From the NCBI GenBank assembly GCA_020736575.1, contig JAGPYM010000007.1, positions 1,736,001-1,800,000 of the forward strand: a DNA stretch of 64,000 bases. Direction: 5' to 3'. Both the position numbers and the translations under genes were made by a program. Positions 11,002-23,431 of this stretch are shown here, one piece after another (position 1 is the stretch's first letter; every line of letters starts with the position of its first letter). Under the pieces are notes generated by a model, which saw nothing but the letters and a program-made list of their open reading frames with translations, did no database searches and was not told where the DNA came from. Origin of the DNA: Thelonectria olida. Taxonomy: Eukaryota > Ascomycota > Sordariomycetes > Hypocreales > Nectriaceae.

Positions 11002-12413
11002 ATGTCATCGTATACCTACTCCAACCTGCCCGAGGTCGACGCCAACCGTGCAAACAACTTGCCTCAGCCTGAGGCTCTCTCGACGTTAGACCAGAACATG
11101 GCCACGCACAGTTCTCCAGGTGGCCTCGGAATGTCGCAAGGGGACAACGAACACATATTACCTGAGGTTTCGGGCGGTACAGGACCGACCAAGTCTAGGA
11201 TATGCGGCCTAACACGCAAGACAGCCTTGGTTTTGGCTGCTATCCTGTCACTCTTAGTCATTGGAGGTATTGTTGGTGGTGTTGTTGGAAGTAAAGCTGG
11301 GAAAAACTCTTCAACTCCCTCACAGCCTTCGACAACCGTATCCTCGGATGACACGTCGACTGCTATCAATTCCACTACGTCAGTTCTAGTCAACTCTGCA
11401 CTCGCAAGCGCCAACTGGACTGATACAGACGGAAACCAACATTACTACGTGTTCTTCCAGAATCGGAATGGGGACATCATCCAGTCCATTTTTGATCCTC
11501 GGGATAAAGCCTGGAAAACAAGAAGCGTATCAGCCAGCTTAGAAACGAGAGGCCAGTCCATTGAACCTATTAAGGGGACCTCCATTGCGGTAACTGCTTG
11601 GTCCAATGACCAGAAGCATTGGAACATTCGACTTTATGTCCTAGTAAAATATAACTGGGTCTACGAACTATTCACGGAGGGCCCTGGCGATGACTTTGAG
11701 TGGGATAAGGGTAATCTGAGAGAGCCATTGCCTATAAGTGTAGGCGAGGGGTCGAAATTGGCCGCCTGGCATCAACAGAGAGTAGGCCCCTCGGCGCCTA
11801 TCATCGTGGTTTACCAGAACTCCAAAAAGGAGATTGAATTGATCAACAGCACGAACTCTTGGGGGATTGCCGAGCCTTGGCAAATCGCTCAGAACAAAAC
11901 TGGTCTCGCACTGACGACTCTCGATTCTCATCCTCTTCCATTGAGGCTTTACTACGATGACTCAAACTCTCTCCAGGAAGTTATCTCTAAAACAGACTTT
12001 TCCGGCATGGAACCGAGTAAGTGGATTATCGGCTTCATAACACGGTGAAACTTTTGCTGACGACCTATACAGCTAGTACCCTTGATGACAAACTCGACCC
12101 GCCAACCAGTGCCAACATCGTTGCCGTGAGCTTTGATACTTGGTACATAATCGTGGTGAACATCAGGAATGATGGCAGCTTGAGGGCTCGTTGGTGGAAT
12201 AATGAGAACTGGTCTGAAAGTAAAGCACCAAATCTCGGAAAATCCCCAAAGGGTATTTCGGCTTCTTCGAACTTTACAGCTATTGCAGCAAATGCAGGCA
12301 GGAGAATTTACGGCATTGTCAATGGGGTCATTTACGAGTGGAGTTTTGAAGGCAGCACGGGCAAGCCGCTGGAATGGATGTATATTGGCGTGGTCAACAC
12401 GATTGTATCATGA
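11002..12413 (+). CDS. Membrane-anchored fucose-specific-lectin-like protein
   Basis: Two exons, 11002-12016 and 12073-12413, intron GTAAGT...ACAG (56 nt); 451 residues. Residues 1-70 are hydrophilic, followed by a strong transmembrane helix (about 75-100, ALVLAAILSLLVIGGIVGG), so this is a type II anchor with the rest outside the cytosol. The C-terminal about 320 residues have repeated motifs such as HYYVFFQNRNGDIIQ and IRLYVLVKYNWVYEL, with W/Y-rich blades and NxT sites, as in fungal fucose-specific lectins of the AAL type (six-bladed propeller). Sugar binding is inferred from family resemblance. The length matches the common fungal architecture of a cytosolic tail, TM helix and propeller. 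Confidence 0.85.
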
Positions 12414-14316
12414 TGGAGCTGTGTTTGCCCTCTTTAGAGGTAGGACGCAAAATCGAACTAGCTATGCTCGTTGTTAAACATCAAAATTTGCTTTCAAATT
12501 AAAGAAGTATCTTCTTCATGTTATAGCTAAGAGGGCTGCACAAACAAATGGGAACTGTCCTAATGGTGTAGGGTAATCTGTTACAACCTGCACCGCTTCT
12601 CCATACCTACCTAGGGTTTGCCTTACCGTGGAAAGCTGTCTCATCCTTTATTATTGTAATGCATTATGTATAGACTAACTCACAAGGTAAATGTATTGTC
12701 CATCCTGGCCTAAGCATTGCATCGTACGCCAAGGAATCAAGGAGCCCATCGCGCTTGGTAACTGATTTGTTAACACAATCCTGCCAACAAAAATAGTCTA
12801 CCGGCAAGACCAGGTTCTAGAACTGTCAGATATTAGATCCATACCATTAATGCTTGGCATGAATGGCACGAAACTCATCATAACTGACGCTTGTCACCAT
12901 CAAGGCGTGTGCTGTTGCGATATCGGGTCGTGGCCATAACCGGTGAGGCAAAGCGTTTGGCGTGATTGTAAACCGTAAGATCTTTCGATCAACAAACAAG
13001 CCCGGATAAATGAGATTCGCCCTGAGCAATGCTGTTGTTCCACAAAGAAATTGGGCTGAGAATAGGAGTCGCCTGAAGTGGAGAAAGCTGGGCCAGCGAA
13101 GCCTGACTGAGATTCCTGGGGTATAGCACGAAGTAGGTGGACGGCAGGGAATCAAGCGAAGCTGCAGATTTGCGACGCTTTCTGACTTCTGACGTAGATA
13201 AACGGTCCACTGAACACTCCTTGTCGAACGATAGAGTCCACATGAACATGACTAGCTGGCCTATGGGGACACCCGGAGCCGCCTCCTCTGTCATGTTAGT
13301 AGTTGCCGTGGTGTGATTTGACTTGACTTTGAGCTTGGAGAAGCACAACGGAGCTCCTATATCGGAATTGCACACGACTAGAGCTGACTATTGTTATCTG
13401 ATATTTGAGCTACGTTGAAGCTGTCAACTATGCCCTTGAAGATCACTGTGGCCGAGTAGCACCATGCGGTTCTGCTGAGCAAGAAGTGAAGGCAAATCCA
13501 TGCCAAGTTTTGCCCTGTAAAGTCTTGAGCTTACTCCGTCTTGCCACTTGATGGTGCGTAAGCAGTTCAATCAGAGTGGCCCTTCCCGTCCATGAATCGG
13601 CGCACAATCATGCTGAAGGCGACTTTGACTCGCGTAACTCGACTTTCTGTGCGCACTATCGAAAATGGCCAATCCTGAAAGACCGGGTCTATCTCTGGAG
13701 AGAACGGGATAATCCCATTCTTGCGTCAGTCCAGGCTCAGATGCATTGTTTCGGCCGCTAGGTGGGATACAAGGCTGAACAGGGGCTTCACCGGCTGGGT
13801 GGCGGCACGGATAGGAGATGAAGGCTTCTATTAGCTAGTCAATCGGACCCCCCGCTTTAAGCAAGGACTTGATTCTCATGGCAGTAAATTCTCCGCATGG
13901 TGGAGTATCTCGACGAGAGGTTTGCTCGGTGTTGGACCAAAGGTGCCATACCCATCGGCAATCACGCAAGACACTCGACTGGTTCGCCCACTGCTAAACC
14001 CGAAAGCCACCAAGACGAACGTCTGCTCAGAAGCATTGACCCAATCCATTGGGATACTCCACCCGGCCATCAAATGCGACAGAATGGGGCGAGAACGACA
14101 AGGGCCAGCCAGCTATGCAGAAACTAGTCGAGTTGACGCGATCGCTAGGGATGATGAGAGCATGCCTTACATGAACTCTCATAAAACCGCCAAGCTATCA
14201 GCGCCCCGTAGCAACTATACGAAGCAGGCGGTTTATATAGAGTCGCCAAGTCCATACTACCTGTCTGCCAAGGGCCAAGACCGACTTAATCGACGCCACA
14301 AGACACTTCCTTTACC
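12414..14316. other. Long intergenic region, no gene supported
   Basis: About 1.9 kb. Minus-strand frames at 12847-13155 and 12989-13375 overlap in different frames and show no known motif, so they are not called. The right end holds the promoter of the first MFS gene. Confidence 0.4.
14234..14240 (+). promoter_or_regulatory. TATA box of the first MFS transporter gene
   Basis: TATATAG about 80 bases upstream of the ATG at 14317. Confidence 0.45.
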
Positions 14317-16426
14317 ATGACAAGCTCGGCGGCTGCAGGACGAGGCACACACCCCGACGCGCATAGCGTCGATGCCGAAGTTTCACCCTACAGCTCCCAG
14401 GAGGAAATCCACGTCAAGCCAATCAAGTCGTGGAAGGGCTATGTGTGGGACACGTGGGAGCTCCCGCGCGAGCAGCGGTGGCTGCTTTTCAAGGTGGACG
14501 CCTTTGTGCTCACGTTTGCGTCCCTCGGCTATTTCCTGAAGAACATCGATCAGACCAATGTCAACAATGCGTTCCTTAGTGGTATGGAGGAGGACTTGTC
14601 CATGTTTGGCAACCAGCTTGTGACAAGTAAGGCCCCCCGACCCGCTTCTGCTGCAAACAAATTACTGACAATATGGCGCAGGTACTTCTATCTGGACTGT
14701 GGGCTACGTTATTGGACAGATTCCATCTAACCTTCTTCTAACTCGAGTCTCGCCTCGATGGGTCATTCCCTCGCTCGAGGTGGGATGGGGCATCGCGACT
14801 ATCTGCACTTCGGCGGTCAAGTCGTACAAGGCTCTCTATGCGCTTCGATTCCTTGTTGGTCTGTTTGAGTAAGTCCTTCTGGAATCGCTGTAGTAAAGAT
14901 GTTTGAATTGATTCGCGCTGTAGATCTGGCTTCTACCCTGGTATTCACTACATGCTAGGCTCATGGTACACGCCTCGCGAGATCGGAAAGCGCGCTATGA
15001 TCTTCTGGCTGGCTGGCTCAATTGGCACCATGTTCAGTGGTTTTCTACAGGCTGCCGCTTACACAAATCTTCACGGTGTTCATGGACGTGCTGGCTGTAA
15101 GTTGTTCTTTAACGCAGACCGAGAATCCTGAATACTGACTTCCACTACAGGGAGATGGCTTTTCATCATTGACGGCATCATCACGCTCCCCCTCGCTGTC
15201 GCCGGCTATGTCTTCTTCCCTAACCTACCCCAGGACGGTAAGAGAACATGGTGGGTATCCGAGAAGGAACACATCATCTCAGTCGAAAGAATGAAGGCCG
15301 TTGGACGTGCCGGCAAGCAGCCTTGGACCATGGCTAAAGTAAAGAGGATCGCTCTCAGCTGGCACACTTACCTCTGCCGTAAGTCTTTCTCTGCGACTAA
15401 ATGTCAGGTTTTTTCTAACTTTGAATCTAGCTCTGATGTACGTCGTGTGGAACAATGCATGGCCCCAGGCGGCCATGGGCTATTGGCTGAAGAGCTTCAA
15501 CAAAAAGCCTGCCCCCGTTCCAGGAAGGTCTTTCACCGTTCCCCAGATCAACAACTGTAAGGCCTCCAAAGATGAAGACCCGCAGAAACTTTGGACAGTG
15601 GCTGATTAAGAATTATAGACCCTCTACCAACAACCGGCATCTTCATCGCCATGGCCCTCAGCTGGGCTTGGCTATCCGACGGTCCTCTGCGCGGCAGACG
15701 GTATCCTTTCGTCTACGCAGGCGCTGTCACTACGGTTAGCTCTCAAATCGACCCCAAGCACGTACAAAGTATGGTTACTGATCCTCGACTTAGATCATCT
15801 TCTTGGTTCTGCTCCGCCAGATGCCCCTTTACGACAATATCAACGGTCGCATGGCTGTCTACTGGCTCAGCAACATTGGTGTATGCTTCCCGCCCCTTGG
15901 CATTGACATTAGTCGCTGACATGACTTCAAGCTCGGCGCTGGCCCTCTTATCCTGAGTTGGACGAACGAAATTTGCGCGGCCGATACTGAAAAACGAGCC
16001 CTTCTCGTCGGAATGTCCAATGACTTTGCTTATGTTGTCCAGGCAGTTGTAAGTAGCCCATTTAGAAAGGATTACCTAGATTGTGGCCCAAGAAATGTGC
16101 TAACGGATGGATCAGGCCCCCAACTTTGTGTGGAAGACTACAGACTTCCCTGCGGCTCGAAAGGGCTATACCTGGTGCATCGTCCTCCAAGCGCTGTCCA
16201 GTAAGTTATTTCCAGACATCTCGGGTGTTGATGCAAACTGACCGTTTTCCTAGTTCTCGTAGCCGCTTCTATCCAGATTCTCCAGGCCCGTGACAAGAGA
16301 ATCGCAGCAAGGGAAGATGTTGCTTCATTGGGAGAGTTCCCTGTCGATTCAGAGCTCGAGACTGCTGATCCCGACGACAAGGGTACTGGCGTTGGTCGGG
16401 TCAAGACAACATCTTTAGGTGTCTGA
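14317..16426 (+). CDS. MFS transporter, pantothenate/allantoate (Liz1/Dal5-like) family, 10 exons
   Basis: Exons 14317-14626, 14682-14868, 14924-15096, 15151-15378, 15431-15556, 15619-15734, 15794-15880, 15932-16048, 16116-16200, 16254-16426; 1602 nt, 533 residues, every intron GT-AG and in phase. The segment GYFLKNIDQTNVNNAFLSGM is the hallmark of fungal pantothenate-type anion:cation symporters. Further matches to the family are TVGYVIGQIPSNLLLTRV, ALRFLVGLFE and WLFIIDGIITLPLAVAGYVFFP. Twelve membrane spans are expected at the plasma membrane. The likely substrate is a small organic anion such as a vitamin or an amide; it cannot be fixed. It is clearly paralogous to the transporter at 18220-19781. 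Confidence 0.93.
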
Positions 16427-18219
16427 TTTAGAGTTGACGGATGAGTGGACGTAATGTGATAGTTGGTGATAGAGTGGGTGAAGGCCCGGAAGAATACAAG
16501 GCGAGGATACAATACCAGATTGCAAAATGAACACATCCAGATTCCCATCTAGAGCATAGTACCCTTTCGTCGTTTGCATGTTGGAGACACATTCACGCGA
16601 TTCTCATCTCTGCCCATCTTCGACGTAGAGGCCACGCCTGGCTATCGTCAAGTTACACTACAGCGAGTGTGAATCTTGCATTATGAGAAATAACGGATAA
16701 ACTCAGAATTTTCGAGAGCATGTTTGGGAGGTGAAAAGATTAACTCAGCTGCTTCAGCTCTCCTTAAAGTTCGACAGCTGGCGATCAAACGATGGGGCTG
16801 AGAGGCTAGGGGTCTATCCGGGAGCTGTCAGATTCATTCGATGTCCCGCTTCTCATGGAAAAAGCAATCATGGTTCATCTAGCAATATCAGTCATATGGA
16901 ACCGTTCTCTGCTACCCAAAGACCCTCCAGTTCATCACAGACCCATAGTACGCCCTCTTGTTCCTCTACACACCTCTCCAGTTCTTCATGCAACGAGAAT
17001 TCTAGACCGGGCATCCTGGAACAAGTCATGTTAGCGTCGAAGAACAAGAATCTTCTGACTCATGCACGAGTACCCTTGCCAAGATGAGTTCATGGTTCCA
17101 CGTGGTGCTTGGTCTAGGCCGTGTCATCACTTGCAGTCCGCGCTGCCACACCCGCAAGCCCACCAGTTTAGCTCAGACAGAGCACGGGTTGTGGGGCCGT
17201 GATGTCCCCAGACAAGGGAGCTATCTTTGACCTGGGAGGTTTAATTGATGCCTGAGGGGTGGGATCTTGAGATGTGGCGATGGCTTCGTTGGGAGCATGG
17301 GTACGGGGACATGGTGGCATACGAGGGAAAATGTCACTCAAGCGAGTAACCCTTCGTGTAGAAATGTCGTAGGCTTGCAATGCGCTTGAATTATGCACCT
17401 CGTATTGAAGACGAGTCCTATCTACGATTTCTGATAGAGTAGAACTTGACATGACGCAGTCCACCCCCGGATTCCAAGCACAAGAGGGATCTTCCTAGTA
17501 TGACCGAGGACTACCAGCCGATGGCAAGAAAGATTCGAATCGTTTGCTAAGAGCAAGGAAACCCCCGGAGTTATCCCACAAAGCCTCCTCCAGCATGCAA
17601 GTTTCATGGGCTGGCGGTGACGCGATCCAGTGGGATAATTGTGCGCGTGGAGACAATGGCCCCACGACAGCCATCAACACAACCAGCGACCATAATTGCG
17701 TGATGAGCTCTGGTCCTTGGAGAATGTCTTATCTGGCCCCGTATATCTCCGCTTGCGCTCCATAACCATAAACGCGCGGGTACCGGGGAAGGATGCGATT
17801 CTACGGAGAAGTGGGCGCACCGAGCGGAGAGGTGGGTGTGATGGTGTCGGCCTAGACTCTTGCGGTTTGTCGCTTGTGTTCGATCTAGTCCTTGGCAGTC
17901 CATAGATGCCTTGCATTTTCACGTTAGATCTGCTTCGCTCCAACGGTAATCTGTGAAAAATCTATAACGTTATCCTGTTCTCCGGGTGGGATGAACTGAA
18001 GTACTGAACCACCATCCAGTCACGTCATTGTCAAGATGAAGCCAAGCAATGAATGGTTCAAGGCGTGCCTTGGCCACGACAAAGACGCGCAGGAGACAAA
18101 CATATAAGATTCTTGGGAACGGATTTAAGAACAACCTCTCATCACTCTTCTTGAGCGCTCACCTCTCCTCCTTCTCCCACTAGGCAAGGCTACCGAATCA
18201 TCATCGTAGTTTCTTCACC
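16427..18219. other. Intergenic region between the paralogous transporters
   Basis: About 1.8 kb. It contains one possible broken minus-strand gene (17168-17715, listed separately) and the promoter of the second MFS gene, with TATAAG near 18105. Nothing else was recognised. Confidence 0.45.
17168..17715 (-). pseudogene. Possible broken hypothetical gene with in-frame TAG
   Basis: One minus-strand frame stays open from about 17715 to 17168 except for a single TAG at 17495-17497. The N-terminal part has a hydrophobic run (LWSLVVLMAVVGPL), the middle reads ETCMLEEALWDNSGG, and after the stop it continues as STLSEIVDRTRLQYEV. A TAC-TAG-GAA context could come from a CAG codon by C-to-T change. 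No homologue is recognised and the upstream end is unclear, so it may be chance. Confidence 0.25.
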
Positions 18220-19781
18220 ATGTCGACTTCCGACGAGAAGACGCAGACTCGCGACAATGCGTCGTCGAAGTCTGTCACCGAAGCCGCTGTTGTATACAGA
18301 GGCAACGAGACAGATAGCAGCTCCGAAGATGAGCTTCCGCCCAAGACCTGGAGGTCCTACGTCTGGGACACTCTCGACAAGCCCAAAGCGGAGCGAAAGT
18401 TCCTCATGAAGCTAGATGCTGTCATCCTCACCTTTGCTTGTCTCGGATATTTCATCAAGAACCTCAATCAGATCAACATCAACAATGCCTACGTTTCGGG
18501 CATGAAGGAGGATCTGAACATGTACGGGAACGAGCTCAATTACATGCAAACGCTCTGGACTGTCGGCTACGTTATTGGCGAAATTCCTAGGTATGTGAAT
18601 GAACTAAGCCCTCGATGCTGCTGATTGATAAGAGACTTATGCTAACTCTGGCTTCTAGCAACATACTGTTGACAAGAATTCGACCATCCATCTGGATTCC
18701 CGCGTGCGAGGTTACTTGGTCGGTTCTGACAATTCTGATGGCGAAAGCCACTAATGTCCAGCAAATCTATGCCCTGCGATTCCTCATCGGACTTGCTGAA
18801 AGCACCTTTTATCCCGGAATGCAATACATTATCGGATCTTGGTATCGAAAAGACGAACTGGCCAAAAGATCATGCATCTTCCACGCCAGTGGCTCTGTCG
18901 GCGCAATGTTTTCAGGCTATCTGATGGCCTCTGTCTACCACCTTGGCGGCACTCACGGGTTCAAGGGGTGGCAGTGGCTGTTCATCATCGATACCGTCAT
19001 CTCGCTCCCCATTGCTGTGGCTGGGTTCTTCTTTTTCCCAGATGTTCCCGAGATCACCAAGGCTTGGTACCTAACAAAGGACGATATTGCGCTGGCACAG
19101 AAGCGCATGGATCTCGAAGGCCGAGCCAAGCGTGCTCCGTACACGGTCGCAAAGATTAAGAAGATCTTCTCGAGCTGGCACATCTATCTCTTGACTACAC
19201 TCTACATCTTCTTCAACAACGGATGCGGTCTTCTGGCGCAACCTGGTTTCCCCATTTGGTTGAAGAGCAAGGGATATTCCGTCTCGGATTACAACACGTA
19301 CCCAACCATCACCCAGGCCGTCACCGTTGTGACGACGCTTATCTACGCTTGGTCATCCGATACCATCTTCCGAGGTGCAAGGTGGCAGCCAATTGTCTTC
19401 TCTGGGACCATGCTCACCATCCTTTACTCTTCTTTGACAGCTTGGAATATCCCTGACGGATGGAAATGGGGTTGCTTTGTCCTGGTCGGTCTTGGGGGAG
19501 GCATCAGCGGGCTGACGTTTGCATGGGCCCACGAGATTTGCAACGATGATAATGAAGAGCGTGCTCTAGTTGTCGGTTCCATGAATGAGATGGCCTACGT
19601 GTTCCAGGCTTGGTTGCCATTGCTGATTTGGAAGACTACTGAGGCGCCTCGATATCCCAAGGGCTATCCTACCATGGTCGCGTTTGCTATCGCCATGGCT
19701 GCGAATGCGTTTCTCATCCGGTTCTTGCATCGAAAGGAAATTCTGGCCAAGAGGGCTACCACTGCCGCTGGCGAGAGCTAG
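18220..19781 (+). CDS. MFS transporter, pantothenate/allantoate (Liz1/Dal5-like) family, 2 exons
   Basis: Exons 18220-18590 and 18659-19781 with one 68-nt intron; 497 residues. It has the family signature GYFIKNLNQININNAYVSGM near residue 80, TLWTVGYVIGEIPSNILL, ESTFYPGMQYIIGSWY and GWQWLFIIDTVISLP. Hydrophobic segments fit 12 membrane spans with a hydrophilic Ser/Glu-rich N-terminus of about 65 residues. It is a plasma-membrane proton-coupled carrier of a small organic anion, with exact substrate unknown. Its sequence aligns end to end with the 10-exon gene 1.8 kb upstream, and the only intron here coincides closely, but not exactly, with the position of that gene's first intron. A tandem duplication is likely. 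Confidence 0.95.
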
Positions 19782-20890
19782 GGGGGTGGCTCATAACTAG
19801 TTTGGTGAAGCGAAGAAGTTAGGGCGCGGGTGTCTATTAAAAGAAGGATGAGGACAATACACTTGATTGTAAATATCGTTCGGAAGTGCCTATCAAAATG
19901 TGACCAAATGCCACATAAGAATATTCACAGCGAACTAGAGAGGCATGCATACTAAAAGGCGCGCATGGTCTGTACCGTATCTGAGTTTGTGACTCCTATA
20001 TCATGTCTGGTGGCATGACGAGCTCAAGGTCAACTCCCGGTATTAATAGATATCTAAGCTAATGAGGCCATGAGTTACAAGTATCCGGTCGTGACTACAT
20101 TTTCAACAAGATCGTCAGCTCTCCTTGAAGCTTTGAACCGATCTGAAATGCTCTAGAGCCGGCTCCCTCACTATTCATCAACTACCCAAGACCGGTCTGC
20201 AGGCTCGGTGTCCGTGTCTTACAATTGCATGTGAACACCGTCGATACCGACATGCGAATACGAGACACGTCACCGAAGTTGCAGAACAAAACCGCCTGAA
20301 AAAATGAGAGAAGCAAGTTCTGTTCGGCATCACTCACCTTTGTGTGCGTGCAATCGAACGACCTTGACAGGAGCTGAGGTGGCATGTTTGCACTCACATG
20401 GAAGAGAAATAGTACGATCAAGAGAAAGTCTCGGAATCATATATCAACAACAGAAACCATCCCACGAGTATTCTCCCCTGCACCATCCGCAGTATCTAAG
20501 GCGTCAGTACGCGCCTGCGGGCGAAATTCACCAATTGTGAGCTTTGTGACATAATCCTGTGAATGGCGTGCTCGCAAGACCCTCAACGCCCCCGTTCGGC
20601 GCCGACAGGCTTCCCCCAATTGATAGGCGTTACAAATCCGATTAGCCCGTGGATTGAGAGCCGGAAACAACGCAATCGGGGCCGAGCGGGAGAGATTTGA
20701 GGTCGTAAGATATGGGGTTGAATTACAACATTTCGCGGTTGGCCATTGTGCTGAGTTATATCTATTGGCGTCCCTCATTGAGATTCATACTTGCAGATAT
20801 TGGCTCTAATCGTCCAAGTGTGCAGTTATTTATGAGTGCAATTCATTCAACTATCTCAATTACTCACAGCAACACCACATCTCTGTCCAG
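19782..20890. other. Intergenic, promoter of the flavin monooxygenase
   Basis: About 1.1 kb. Only short, overlapping frames occur in both directions; no gene is supported. Confidence 0.45.
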
Positions 20891-22483
20891 ATGAGTCCGT
20901 CAGCCACCAACGGCAACTCGGCACCCTCATCGGCGCCCAAGTTTGGCCCAGACACCAAAGTTGCTGTGATTGGAGCGGGAGTCAGCGGAATCAACACGGC
21001 CGCGTATTTAATTCAGAATGGCATCGACGTAACTGTTTTTGAACGATCAGATTTCACCTCGGGCGTATGGCATTACGATTCCAAGCCGCCCAAGGCCCCC
21101 AACTATCCCAGTGTGCGACCTTCAGCAGGCGACTACGAGCCTTCCAAGCCGGGTCAGTTTACCAAAGAAACGAATCAAAAGTCTCAAAATGGCGATGGCC
21201 CTCACGACCTCAACGACAAAGATGAAGAGGGACTTCGAACTACCTTTGCGCCCCCAGGCCCATGTTACGCCGGCTTGAGAAACAACGTTCCGACGAGTCT
21301 ACTCTACAGCAACCTTGGACCTTGGCCGGAAGGAACAGAAGACATCACCAGTCATTACAACATCGAGAGCTATCTTCAGGGCCTGAGCTTGCAGCACGGA
21401 GTCAACGATGTGACTGTCTTCAACACCCGAGTCGAGGATGCTCGAAAGTCAGACGATGGCCGTCATTGGAATCTTCGGACAATCACTCTTCTTAAGGGCC
21501 CTGGAAACCCGAAATTTGTGGAAAGGACTTGGGAGTTTGATGCGCTCGTCGTCGCTTCCGGACATTACAACTTGCCGCGAATCCCCGACACGCCCGGCCT
21601 CGCCGAGTGGAAGGCTGAGTTTGGCGATCGCATTATCCATACGAAGGAGTACCGTCACCCCAAGGCATACAAAGACAAGACAGTGTTAGTCATTGGCGGC
21701 GGTGCCTCGGCGATGGATGTGTGCCGCGAGTCGACTGGAGTCGCAAAGCGTGTGATTCAGAGTACTCGAGGCGGTGATTTCGACTTGCCTCCGTCCATGC
21801 TGCCGGAGACGGTTGAGCACATTGGAGCCATTGAGAAATTTGTCTTGGACACGGATGGCTCAAATACCGCGGCTGATCTATCAGTCCGCGGCCGTATTGT
21901 CCTGAAGGACGGCCAAACTGTTCGAGATGTCGATTACGTTGTCCTTGCGACTGGGTATCTGACCTCTTACCCTTTCATTCCACAGTATCACTCAGATACC
22001 CTCCCCATTGATGAAGTCACTCCCGAGGTCCTGGTAACCTCAGAAGGAAACATGGTGCATCACCTTCACAAGGATATTTTCTACATTGAGGACCCGTCTC
22101 TCTCATTCATCGGAGTTCCGTATTATTCAGCAACCTTTTCACTCTTTGACTTCCAGGCGCAGGTTCTCGCCCGCGTATACTCTGGGAAGACCAAGCTACC
22201 GAGCCAGGAATCTCTGAGGGCAGACTACAAGAAGCGAGTCGCCGCCACTGGACGCGGGCGTGGATTCCATAGTTTGGCCGAGGACGGAGCCGAGCCGGCA
22301 TACGTCAAGGATCTCCTCGCCTGGGCTAACTCGAGTCTAACTGATGACAAGATTGAGCCGTTGAAGGGACACTCGGATAAGTGGCTGGAGACATATTGGG
22401 AGGCCAGGGAGAAGAGAAAACAGCTAAAGGCAGGCAGTGAAGACCATCCAGAGGCAAGCTGGCCACCCAATCTCGCTCGATAG
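20891..22483 (+). CDS. Flavin-containing monooxygenase (FMO-like)
   Basis: Single exon, 530 residues. The FAD-binding Rossmann motif VAVIGAGVSGI lies near residues 19-29, followed by TVFERSD and GVWHYD. The second, NADPH-binding motif VLVIGGGASAMDV is near residue 265, preceded by IIHTKEYRHP, which corresponds to the FMO fingerprint (FxGxxxHxxxY/F variant). VLATGYLTSYPF is the typical ATG motif. The enzyme would oxygenate a soft nucleophile (N or S) using NADPH and O2 in the cytosol. It follows the two transporters on the same strand, so linked uptake and oxidation of a nitrogen compound is possible but unproven. The start is the first Met, shortly after a pyrimidine-rich leader. Confidence 0.93.
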   Translation: MSPSATNGNSAPSSAPKFGPDTKVAVIGAGVSGINTAAYLIQNGIDVTVFERSDFTSGVWHYDSKPPKAPNYPSVRPSAGDYEPSKPGQFTKETNQKSQNGDGPHDLNDKDEEGLRTTFAPPGPCYAGLRNNVPTSLLYSNLGPWPEGTEDITSHYNIESYLQGLSLQHGVNDVTVFNTRVEDARKSDDGRHWNLRTITLLKGPGNPKFVERTWEFDALVVASGHYNLPRIPDTPGLAEWKAEFGDRIIHTKEYRHPKAYKDKTVLVIGGGASAMDVCRESTGVAKRVIQSTRGGDFDLPPSMLPETVEHIGAIEKFVLDTDGSNTAADLSVRGRIVLKDGQTVRDVDYVVLATGYLTSYPFIPQYHSDTLPIDEVTPEVLVTSEGNMVHHLHKDIFYIEDPSLSFIGVPYYSATFSLFDFQAQVLARVYSGKTKLPSQESLRADYKKRVAATGRGRGFHSLAEDGAEPAYVKDLLAWANSSLTDDKIEPLKGHSDKWLETYWEAREKRKQLKAGSEDHPEASWPPNLAR

Positions 22484-23431
22484 AGTGCATCACGATTTCG
22501 ATAAGATACTATTCATCTGCTTCTCGCCACATGTGTTCACCTGTCTATCAAAGCAATATTACATAGTGCATTTAGAATGTTAGTGGAGTGACTGTCGAGG
22601 GGCTTGCGCAAATCCAAAGCAATTGGGATGTTGCCCTTCGTGTATTGTTTCAGAGTTGCTTTGATCTGCTCCGTTGAAGGCATCTACAGCGTAGACAACC
22701 TCCTACCCAAGGTATTTAAATCAAAGCAAACTATTGCTCTACTCCCACTGCCGATTGGAAATTCCCAAACACAGTCCCCTCGACGTGACACTCGCCCTCA
22801 AACCATACTTGCCTTTACTACCATCTTCCTCTCCCCTTACTGACCGTAGCAATATAGCATGTTTCCTCCAGTTAGAAATATCACTACATCGCCCTGGTTA
22901 GACGGTCGATTTGACTGAGGTCCATATGTTTTGCAGAGCAATATTTGACCGACACAGCTTCGGCAAATATTTCAGGGAAGAAGACGTGTTCTAGTTATGA
23001 CATATAAATAAATATTGTGCCACATTTGATCAAGGGCCAGTAGATATTCCTCATCGCGAGGCTCGGCATTCCCAACAATGAAGCGCAATTGAGGTTTTTG
23101 GCATGAATGATCGGTTCATCTGTTCCGCTCCAGGCAACAAGCCAACTACCGGGATTTCTATTGCTTGCTTATGCCAGCCACCCCACACTCAAGCAGTGTT
23201 TTTCTTAGGATGCAAGCAAAGCGACTTCTATTCACGCTTCGTCTTTGTTTTACCTTGGGTCATCGTGAAGAGCCTCACGGACGTATCGAGTAAGCAGAGG
23301 CAACCTCCCCCTCACGCTAAATGAGTAGCCCGTCAGGTGTCTATAATTAACCCTTTCCCCGCCCTGGCAGAGTGAAATCATCCGTCTCTCATTCTTTACC
23401 ACCTCAGAAGATATAATTGCCCTCATCCATC
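22484..23431. other. Intergenic, no gene seen
   Basis: About 950 bases; no protein, RNA gene or repeat was recognised. Confidence 0.5.

Noticed and set aside
12847..13375. Two overlapping minus-strand frames in the intergenic region
   Set aside because: No recognisable motif and no splice model that joins them into one sensible protein.
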